From the NCBI RefSeq assembly GCF_904063055.1, contig NZ_CAJFCN010000006.1, positions 248,001 to 312,000 on the forward strand: 64,000 bases of DNA, written 5' to 3'. The position numbers were made by a program, and so were the translations under genes. This document shows, in pieces, positions 57,615-64,000 of the stretch (positions are counted from its first letter, which is position 1; every line of letters begins with the position of its first letter). This DNA is from Pseudomonas paracarnis. Its GTDB lineage: Bacteria; Pseudomonadota; Gammaproteobacteria; Pseudomonadales; Pseudomonadaceae. The notes under the pieces are model-generated. The model was given only the letters and a program-made list of their open reading frames with translations, made no database searches and was not told where the DNA came from.

Positions 57615-59997
57615 ATTCAAGCGTCAGGGCTTCCTCGACGCGATCCCTGCCCGCCTGCTTGGCCACGTACACCGCCGAATCAGCGCGCAGCAGCAAGCCA
57701 TCGATACCTTCGTCGATCCGCCAACTGGCTACGCCGAAGCTGGCGGTAACCACCCCCACCGGCTCCATCGCCGCATCACGCAACGACTGCCACAACTGCA
57801 TCGCCAGGCTGTAAGCCTGTGCGCCATCAGTGTTGGGGCACAGCACCACAAACTCTTCCCCACCCAGCCGGCAAAATACATCGGTACGGCGCAAGCGTTG
57901 GCCGATACGCTTGCACAACTCCTGCAACACGCCGTCGCCCACGGCATGGCCGTGCTGATCGTTGATGCGCTTGAAGTGGTCGATATCGAGCATGATCAAC
58001 GACAGCGCGCCAGAGGTACGGTTGAGCCGGAGCATTTCGCCCTTGAGACGATCCTGGAAATAGCGCCGGTTATAGATCCCTGTCAGGGAGTCGGTAATGG
58101 ACAGTGCGCGCAGTTCATCCTCGACCCGTTTGAGATCAGAAATATCCGATACATAACCGTGCCAAAGCGTACCGCCTCCCGGCAATTCTTCCGGCGTCGC
58201 TTCGCCGCGAATCCAGCGCAGGCCTCGCTGAGGTAATTGCACGCGGTACTCTTCGCGCCAATGGCTCAGTTGCAACGCAGAAAGGCGTATCGAGGCACGC
58301 ACTCGCTCCAGGTCCAAAGGGTGAATGCGCTCCAGCACCTTGCCCGCATCCTGCTGCAGCACGCCCAGTTCGATTTCATAGATATCGCGCATGCCTTCGC
58401 TGGCATAGATGAAACGCCAATTGTCCTGTGGTTCCAAAGTGAACTGGAAGATTCCATCCGGTACATGGGCACTGAGTTTTTTCAGCAGGCGGTCGCGTAC
58501 CGCAAGGGCCTCATAGGCGCGCTTTTGCTCGGTGACATCCAGGTAAATCGCCAAGTGCCCGACCCACAGGCCATGGTCATCCAAGAGCACGGTCGGCAAC
58601 ATGTTGACCGTCAGTTGGCTGCCATCCTTGCGCACCAGCGTCCACTCACGCCCTTCATGTTGACTGTCCGGGCTCTCCACCAGCATCGCCTGGCTCGCTG
58701 GAATGCGCTTGCCCAGCGCCCTGCTCAACGGCTCAGCGCGGGCGTCGAGTTCCGCGGCCACGTGCAGGCGGTCCAAGGTCATATGCCCCAGCACCTCCTC
58801 GGCCGTAAAGCCCAACATCTGTTCGGCACCGGCATTGAAGGTGTTGATCACACCGCGCAGGTCAGTGGCAATGATCGCCACTTGAGTCGCCGCATTCAGC
58901 ACGCTGCGCAGTTGCCCATGGGCACCGCGCAACTCCTGCTCACGGGCACGCAATTGAACGGTGCGTTGCTCCACCAGTTTCAGTGCGCGCTGGCGCTGGC
59001 TGACCAGCATGTAAAGCAGCGCACTGAGCAAGGCGCTGAGCAACACGCCCATCGCCAGAATGGCGTGCATCGAAGAATGGTTGGCCTTGTCGAACACTTC
59101 GCTGGCGCTCAGGCTCAGGGCGTAGACATGATCGCCCAGGGTGAGGCGACGTGCAGCCGTCAAGCCACTGCTGCCCAAGGCGTTACTGGACGCGTACAAC
59201 ACCCGTTGCTGGGTGTCGGAGGTGTCTACGATCTGCATCACCAGGTTGTCCCGGTTGGGCCTGGGCAACCCCTCGGCCACCAGCTGGCGCATGCTGATCA
59301 CCGCCATCACAAAGCCGTAAGGCTCGGCATCTGCGACTTTGCTCACGGGCGCCACCAACAACACGCCTGCCGCATAAGCGGGCTCCACACCCACCAATTG
59401 CATGGGCTGTGACACCGCCAACTGGCCGCTTTCTTGCGCACGCGCCAGCGCTGACCGGCGCAGGGGCTGGGCCAGCAGATCAAAGCCCAGCGGCGAGCCC
59501 AGCAAACTTTGGGTCTGGCTGTACAGCACCGGTACGTATTCATCGCGCTCGGCCGCGGGCGCCAACTCACCTGCAGTATTCAGTTCGCGGATACTGAAGG
59601 GAATGCCACGCTGGCGAGAAATGTCCTGCTCAAACAAGCTGCGCTGCGTACGAAATATCCGTGGTGCCCAGGCATAGGCACGGGCATGCAACAACAGCGG
59701 TTTGGCGAAACCGTCGAACTCGGCGCGGGATACCTCTGCGGAATTGACGAAGAAACGCTGCAGGCTGCCCAGGCGTTGTTCCTGATCTTCAAAACGTTCC
59801 TGGATGCGGCTGTAGCGTTCGTTGACCAGCAACTGGAACCGCTGGCGCACCTGCTGCTGATACAGGTCCGAAGCCGCCCACGCGACGACCACCGTCAGCG
59901 CGCTACCGACCAGTAACACCACCAATGCCACCAGCCAAGCCGATGCCTGCTCACTGATAAAACCAAGGATTTTCGGGCGAACGACTTGCATCGGCAT
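57613..59997 (-). CDS. Membrane-bound diguanylate cyclase with CHASE and PAS domains
   Basis: Inner-membrane c-di-GMP-synthesising sensor, about 794 aa. A membrane helix near the N-terminus (AWLVALVVLLVGSALTVVV) is followed by a periplasmic CHASE domain (about 50-280) and a second helix. Two PAS domains follow (about 370-610), then a GGDEF domain with active LGGEEF and an RRTD inhibitory I-site just before it. No EAL domain. Start is ATG 59997 or 59991. The last coding bases and stop meet the repeat at 57503-57614. Confidence 0.9.
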   Translation of the reverse strand: MPMQVVRPKILGFISEQASAWLVALVVLLVGSALTVVVAWAASDLYQQQVRQRFQLLVNERYSRIQERFEDQEQRLGSLQRFFVNSAEVSRAEFDGFAKPLLLHARAYAWAPRIFRTQRSLFEQDISRQRGIPFSIRELNTAGELAPAAERDEYVPVLYSQTQSLLGSPLGFDLLAQPLRRSALARAQESGQLAVSQPMQLVGVEPAYAAGVLLVAPVSKVADAEPYGFVMAVISMRQLVAEGLPRPNRDNLVMQIVDTSDTQQRVLYASSNALGSSGLTAARRLTLGDHVYALSLSASEVFDKANHSSMHAILAMGVLLSALLSALLYMLVSQRQRALKLVEQRTVQLRAREQELRGAHGQLRSVLNAATQVAIIATDLRGVINTFNAGAEQMLGFTAEEVLGHMTLDRLHVAAELDARAEPLSRALGKRIPASQAMLVESPDSQHEGREWTLVRKDGSQLTVNMLPTVLLDDHGLWVGHLAIYLDVTEQKRAYEALAVRDRLLKKLSAHVPDGIFQFTLEPQDNWRFIYASEGMRDIYEIELGVLQQDAGKVLERIHPLDLERVRASIRLSALQLSHWREEYRVQLPQRGLRWIRGEATPEELPGGGTLWHGYVSDISDLKRVEDELRALSITDSLTGIYNRRYFQDRLKGEMLRLNRTSGALSLIMLDIDHFKRINDQHGHAVGDGVLQELCKRIGQRLRRTDVFCRLGGEEFVVLCPNTDGAQAYSLAMQLWQSLRDAAMEPVGVVTASFGVASWRIDEGIDGLLLRADSAVYVAKQAGRDRVEEALTLE

Positions 59998-60091
59998 AGG
60001 CAACACTCACAGCGCCAGTGTGCGGGGGTGTCACTTTGGCTAGGGCTTAAGTTATAGCCATCGGTCATGGGTTTGACCAGTGCAAAAACAA

Positions 60092-60187
60092 TAGGAGCGA
60101 GCTTGCTCGCGAAGAACCTGAGAGCGCTGCGTTAAACCGGATACGCAGCGCTATCGTTGACGATCTTCGCGAGCAAGCTCGCTCCTA
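60092..60187. repeat. Nested hairpin REP pair upstream of the GGDEF gene
   Basis: Arms TAGGAGCGAGCTTGCTCGCG / CGCGAGCAAGCTCGCTCCTA enclose a second dyad AGCGCTGCGT / ACGCAGCGCT. It lies between rlmKL and the GGDEF gene, both on the minus strand. Confidence 0.85.
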
Positions 60188-60197
60188 CAGAGAAAAA

Positions 60198-62462
60198 TCA
60201 GCGTGCGGTGATTTTCCAGGCGCGGTGGATCTTGGCATTGCGCGCAAAATCAGGGTCGATGGTCTTGTCGCTGATTTCCTCGACCGCATAGCGTTCGCTG
60301 AGGTTGTCTTCCAGCTGGAACTTGCGGAAGTTGTTGGAGAAGTACAGCACGCCACCCGGCGCCAGGCGTGCCATGGCCAGGTCGAGCAACTGCACATGGT
60401 CACGCTGCACGTCGAAGATGCCTTCCATGCGCTTGGAGTTGGAGAAGGTCGGCGGGTCGATGAAAATCATGTCGAATTCATCGCGGCTCGCTTCCAGCCA
60501 CGCCATCACGTCACCCTGTTCCAGGCGGTTCTTGTCGGAGAAGCCGTTGAGGGAGAAATTGCGACGCGCCCAGTCCAGATAGGTCTTGGACAGGTCGACG
60601 CTGGTGGTGCTGCGCGCGCCGCCCTTGGCAGCATGCACACTGGCTGTGGCGGTGTAGCAATACAGATTGAGGAAGCGCTTGCCCGCCGCTTCCTTCTGGA
60701 TGCGCATGCGCATCGGGCGATGGTCGAGGAACAGGCCGGTGTCCAGGTAATCGGTGAGGTTGACCAGCAACTTAACGCCGCCTTCACTGACCTCGGTGAA
60801 CTTGCCTTGGGCACTCTGACGCTCGTATTGCTTGGTGCCGCTCTGACGCTCACGACGCTTGACCACCACACGGCTCTTGTCGACGTTCAGTGCCTGGGGA
60901 ATTGCCGCCAAGGCATCGAACATGCGGGCCGAGGCTTTTTCCGGGTCGATGGATTTTGGCGCCGCGTATTCCTGCACGTGCACCCAATCGTGGTACAGGT
61001 CGATCGCCATGGAGTACTCAGGCATGTCGGCGTCATACACACGGTAGCAATCCACCCCTTCGCGCTTGGCCCATTTGCCCAGCAGCTTGAGGTTCTTCTG
61101 CAGGCGGTTGGCAAACATCTGCCCGCCTTCGCTCAGGCGCGCCTGCTCCACCACGGGGGCCGGGGCGGGCTTGATCGGGTTGCCGTTCTTGTTGTACTGA
61201 CGCTCTGCCGGCTCGCTCGGGGCCTGGTCGTAAGCCGCCTGCTCACGTTCGGCCTGGCGCTGTTCCGGGGTGCGGCGCTCGCCGGTGACGAACTGGTCCG
61301 GATTGACCTTGATCAGCAGCAACTTGCACGGCAATGCGCCGTTCCAGAACGAATACTGTTTGTGGCTGCGGATACCCATGCGCTTGCCCAGGTCCGGCGC
61401 GCCGGTGAACACTGCGGCTTCCCAGCCCATACAGGCTTGGCGCAAGCGTTCGCCGAGGTTCTGATAGAGATACAACAGGCTGGCTTCGTCACCCAGGCGC
61501 TCACCGTAGGGTGGGTTGCAGATCACCAAACCTTTCTGATTCTGATCCGGGCGCGGCTCGAACGTGCCCACTTCGCCCTGGTACACCTTGATCCAGTGGC
61601 TCAGGCCGGCGCGTTCGATGTTGTTGCGTGCGGGCTGGATCAGGCGCGGGTCGGCTTCGTAGCCACGTACCCACAGCGGCGGCTTGTTCATGCCGATGGC
61701 CGCCCGCTCAGTCGCCTCGGTATGCAGCTTTTTCCACAACGCCGGGACGTGACCCAGCCACGTGGTGAAACCCCACAGCTCGCGGTTAAGGTTGGGGGCC
61801 ATGTCGGCGGCGATCATTGCGCCTTCAACCAGGAAGGTGCCGACACCGCACATCGGGTCGGTCAGCGCGCCGCCTTCGGCGGCAATACGTGGCCAGCCGG
61901 CGCGAATCAGGATCGCCGCTGCCAGGTTTTCCTTCAGGGGTGCCGCGCCCTGCTGCAGGCGGTAGCCACGCTGATGCAGGCTGTGGCCGGAAAGGTCCAG
62001 GGACAGGATCGCTTCGCCACGGTCCAGGCGCAGGTGAATGCGCAGGTCAGGGTTAATCTTGTCGATGGACGGACGTTCGCCGGTCGGGGTGCGCAGTTTG
62101 TCGACGATCGCATCCTTGACCTTCAGCGCGCCGAAGTGGGTGTTGTCGATGCCCGAGCCGTGCCCGCTGAACTCTACCGCGAGGGTACCGTCGGGGACCA
62201 TGTGGTCAGCCCACTCGATGTCCAGCACGCCGTGGTAAAGATCCTCGGCGTCTTTCATCGGGAAACGCTTGAGCACCAGCAACACGCGGTTGGCCAAGCG
62301 CGACCAGAGGCACAAGCGGTAGGCGGTTTCCATGTCGGCCATGCCGCGCACGGCCGAGGTGTGCTCGCGGGCTTCCTCAAGGCCAAGCCCGACGGCTTCC
62401 TCGATCAGCAGGCCTTCGAGGCCCTTGGGGCAGGTGAGGAAGAGTTCAAAACGGTCCGACAT
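60198..62462 (-). CDS. rlmL: Bifunctional 23S rRNA methyltransferase RlmKL
   Basis: Methylates 23S rRNA at G2069 and G2445 (E. coli numbering), 754 aa. N-terminal THUMP domain, then the RlmL methyltransferase (DPMCGVGTFLVEGAMIAAD, CNPPYGERLGDE), then the RlmK methyltransferase with IFIDPPTFSNSKRMEG near the end. Length suits the fused RlmKL type. Start ATG 62462 (MSDRFELFLTCPKGLEGL). A hairpin in the short leader at 62492-62515 may affect expression. Confidence 0.95.
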   Translation of the reverse strand: MSDRFELFLTCPKGLEGLLIEEAVGLGLEEAREHTSAVRGMADMETAYRLCLWSRLANRVLLVLKRFPMKDAEDLYHGVLDIEWADHMVPDGTLAVEFSGHGSGIDNTHFGALKVKDAIVDKLRTPTGERPSIDKINPDLRIHLRLDRGEAILSLDLSGHSLHQRGYRLQQGAAPLKENLAAAILIRAGWPRIAAEGGALTDPMCGVGTFLVEGAMIAADMAPNLNRELWGFTTWLGHVPALWKKLHTEATERAAIGMNKPPLWVRGYEADPRLIQPARNNIERAGLSHWIKVYQGEVGTFEPRPDQNQKGLVICNPPYGERLGDEASLLYLYQNLGERLRQACMGWEAAVFTGAPDLGKRMGIRSHKQYSFWNGALPCKLLLIKVNPDQFVTGERRTPEQRQAEREQAAYDQAPSEPAERQYNKNGNPIKPAPAPVVEQARLSEGGQMFANRLQKNLKLLGKWAKREGVDCYRVYDADMPEYSMAIDLYHDWVHVQEYAAPKSIDPEKASARMFDALAAIPQALNVDKSRVVVKRRERQSGTKQYERQSAQGKFTEVSEGGVKLLVNLTDYLDTGLFLDHRPMRMRIQKEAAGKRFLNLYCYTATASVHAAKGGARSTTSVDLSKTYLDWARRNFSLNGFSDKNRLEQGDVMAWLEASRDEFDMIFIDPPTFSNSKRMEGIFDVQRDHVQLLDLAMARLAPGGVLYFSNNFRKFQLEDNLSERYAVEEISDKTIDPDFARNAKIHRAWKITAR

Positions 62463-62491
62463 GGGGCATTCCAGGCTTTTCAGCAATAAGT

Positions 62492-62515
62492 GAACCGGCG
62501 ACGCATCGCCGGTTC
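62492..62515 (-). promoter_or_regulatory. Hairpin in the rlmKL leader
   Basis: GAACCGGCGA-CGCA-TCGCCGGTTC, perfect 10-bp stem, 30-53 bases upstream of the rlmKL start. On the plus strand it precedes a short T-rich run, but no plus-strand gene ends here. Confidence 0.45.
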
Positions 62516-62861
62516 GGTTTTCAATCAAGCACTTTTCTCGAAGAGTGCTCGCGTGGCACGAATGTGCCGTTCCACCCCGTCTGGCGGGCTCTTGAGCCTT
62601 TATTGGCGAGGCAGAAGAAGAATGTTGCGCAACAAAAAGAAATATTCCGACCCTTCGTCGAATAATAACCGACTGCAATAGGCGGGCATTCTCACTAAGG
62701 AATTAAACCTTTCCTCTTTACAGGGCACATCATAGCTGGCTTTGCCCTATAAAAGGGGCGAATAACCAGCCCAGCTTATGGCTATAGCATCGTTATCGTT
62801 ACGTGCTTATGACAAAACGATCATTGAATACATGTGACCTATTGGTTAGAACTCAACACAG

Positions 62862-62955
62862 GTTGGCGCCGTAACGGTGCCAACACATTGGCTCGCCACG
62901 CCGGCAGCGAGCCCACCAACGGCAGAAAAACTCTGCCCGGCCTTGGACAAGGCCG
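62862..62955 (+). ncRNA. Structured leader of rmf (rmf RNA motif)
   Basis: Four successive hairpins: GTTGGCGCC/GGTGCCAAC (62862-62884), GGCTCGC/GCGAGCC (62890-62913), GGCAGA/TCTGCC (62921-62937) and CGGCCTT/AAGGCCG (62938-62955). A conserved RNA called the rmf motif has been described upstream of rmf in Pseudomonas; this fits by position and structure. It would be a cis-regulatory leader of ribosome modulation factor. The transcript start is not resolved. Confidence 0.7.
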
Positions 62956-62994
62956 AAGGATATCTAGACAGTCAACAAGTGAGGGAAACACCCT

Positions 62995-63210
62995 ATGAGA
63001 AGACTTAAGCGTGATCCGTTGGAAAGAGCATTTTTACGCGGATATCAATATGGCGTTCATGGAAAATCCCGTGAGCTTTGCCCATTTACTCTACCGTCGG
63101 TACGCCAAGCCTGGATCAACGGCTGGCGAGAAGGACGCGGCGACAACTGGGACGGTATGACTGGCACTGCGGGCATCCACAGACTCAACGAACTTCACGC
63201 CGTCGGCTAA
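62995..63210 (+). CDS. rmf: Ribosome modulation factor
   Basis: Basic protein of 71 aa that dimerises 70S ribosomes into inactive 100S particles in stationary phase. The N-terminal RDPLERAFLRGYQYGVHGKS is highly characteristic. Preceded by GTGAGGG and a structured leader, and followed by a rho-independent terminator. Confidence 0.95.
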   Translation: MRRLKRDPLERAFLRGYQYGVHGKSRELCPFTLPSVRQAWINGWREGRGDNWDGMTGTAGIHRLNELHAVG

Positions 63211-63298
63211 TCAGGGGATTTAATTGCGACACACACATCTTTGAATTTGTAGCGACTTAACCACGCGCGCCCCATCCGGGCGGCGGGCTTCGGCCCAG

Positions 63299-63322
63299 GG
63301 GCTCCTTTATGGAGCCCTTTTT
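63299..63322 (+). terminator. Rho-independent terminator of rmf
   Basis: GGGCTCC-TTTAT-GGAGCCC followed by TTTTT, about 90 bases after rmf and 10 bases before the pyrD stop on the other strand. Confidence 0.85.
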
Positions 63323-63331
63323 ATTGCCTGA

Positions 63332-64000
63332 TCAGCGCAAGGCAGCGATGGCATCCACCGACTGGCGAATCAATGCCGGGCCTTTGTAGATGAAGCCGGA
63401 GTACAACTGCACCAGGCTGGCGCCGGCCGCGATCTTCTCAGCCGCGTGTTTGCCTTCGGTGATACCGCCCACCGCGATGATCGGCAAACGCCCAGCCAAC
63501 TCGGCCGCCAGCACCTTGACGATATGGGTGCTCTTGTCCCGCACCGGCGCGCCCGACAGGCCGCCGGCCTCGTCACCATGGGCCAGGCCTTCGACGCCCA
63601 CGCGGCTGAGGGTGGTGTTGGTCGCAATCACCGCGTCCATCCCAGAATCCACCAGGGCCTGGGCCACCAGGACGGTTTCTTCATCGCTCATGTCCGGCGC
63701 GATCTTGATGGCCAGCGGCACACGCTTGCCATGCCGCACGGCCAGGTCTTCCTGGCGCTGGCGCAAGGCTTCGAGCAGTTGCTTGAGGGAATCGCCAAAT
63801 TGCAGGCTGCGCAGCCCCGGGGTGTTGGGCGAGCTGACGTTGACGGTGACATAGCTGGCGTGGGCGTAGACCTTGTCCAGGCATATCAGGTAGTCATCCA
63901 CCGCACGTTCCACGGGCGTGTCAAAGTTCTTGCCAATGTTGATACCCAGAATGCCGGTGTACTTTGCCGCCTGAACCCGCGACAGCAGATGGTCGACGCC
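63332..64000 (-). CDS. pyrD: Dihydroorotate dehydrogenase (quinone), C-terminal part (gene continues past window end)
   Basis: Class 2 membrane-associated flavoenzyme of pyrimidine synthesis; about 222 C-terminal residues are in the window. Visible: [19 protein letters not shown], the active-site region [18 protein letters not shown]-binding [23 protein letters not shown], and [20 protein letters not shown]. Convergent with rmf. The N-terminus is beyond 64000. Confidence 0.95.
   Translation of the reverse strand, partial: GVDHLLSRVQAAKYTGILGINIGKNFDTPVERAVDDYLICLDKVYAHASYVTVNVSSPNTPGLRSLQFGDSLKQLLEALRQRQEDLAVRHGKRVPLAIKIAPDMSDEETVLVAQALVDSGMDAVIATNTTLSRVGVEGLAHGDEAGGLSGAPVRDKSTHIVKVLAAELAGRLPIIAVGGITEGKHAAEKIAAGASLVQLYSGFIYKGPALIRQSVDAIAALR

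Larger units (their letters stand above)
62463..62994. other. Intergenic region between divergent rlmKL and rmf
   Basis: About 530 bases. It includes a strong hairpin in the rlmKL leader (62492-62515) and a TATAAA (62748-62753) inside GCCC/GGGGC. Four consecutive hairpins lie before rmf (62862-62955). No protein-coding gene was recognised. Confidence 0.6.

Noticed and set aside
60225..62489. 754-aa plus-strand open frame over rlmKL
   Set aside because: Antisense shadow; RlmKL methyltransferase motifs are all on the minus strand.

Overview
The window is a contiguous piece of chromosome from a Pseudomonas of the fluorescens group. The evidence is gene content and order (aer, two tandem ccoNOQP sets, ccoGHIS, hemN, anr, apt, then recR, ybaB, dnaX, 4.5S RNA, ligA, zipA, smc, xdhABC, guaD), which follows what I know of Pseudomonas chromosomes. 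GC is high throughout, and the intergenic spaces carry Pseudomonas REP/REPIN hairpins. No tRNA, rRNA 16S/23S/5S, CRISPR array, insertion sequence or prophage was seen. All coordinates are read by eye. Start codons were chosen from ribosome binding sites and family lengths.

Layout. 1-9.6 kb: 5' part of hrpA, aceK, two convergent EamA transporters, a CPBP protease, an Aer-type chemoreceptor and an alpha/beta hydrolase. 9.6-23.8 kb: respiratory block with cbb3-2 (ccoN2O2Q2P2), cbb3-1 (ccoN1O1Q1P1), the assembly genes ccoGHIS, a TauE/DsbD-like membrane protein and hemN. 23.8-25.7 kb: a small coiled-coil protein, the oxygen regulator anr, and apt. 25.8-31.5 kb: an acyl-CoA dehydrogenase, recR, an inserted NADP-dependent oxidoreductase, ybaB and dnaX. 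31.6-37.3 kb: an accessory block holding an EamA transporter with a divergent LysR regulator, a putative muramidase effector with a periplasmic partner, and a compact superfamily 1 helicase. 37.4-46.7 kb: 4.5S RNA, a zinc metallopeptidase, ligA, zipA, smc and a GntR regulator. 46.9-55.4 kb: purine catabolism (xdhABC, guaD), a second GntR regulator and a BenE-family transporter. 55.4-64 kb: yggL, dacB, a CHASE/PAS/GGDEF protein, rlmKL, rmf with a structured leader, and the 3' part of pyrD.

How parts work together. Anr is encoded beside the genes it is expected to control. A perfect Anr/FNR box sits 41.5 bp upstream of the inferred hemN start, and near-consensus boxes precede cbb3-1 and ccoG. 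Cbb3-1 and ccoG also share a GCGAC-N5-GTCGC dyad resembling RegA/RoxR-type sites. CcoG, CcoH, CcoI and CcoS would supply copper and assemble both oxidases, and HemN would supply haem when oxygen is low. Guanine deaminase and xanthine dehydrogenase form a guanine-to-xanthine-to-urate route, and the linked BenE-family carrier may be the purine importer.

The least ordinary content is the 1-nt-spaced muramidase/secreted-partner pair at 33.5-35.2 kb with the neighbouring helicase. Also notable are the shared dyads in the cbb3 promoters, a cluster of dyads upstream of xdhA, and a family of about 110-bp inverted-repeat elements, one of which lies inside ccoGHIS.
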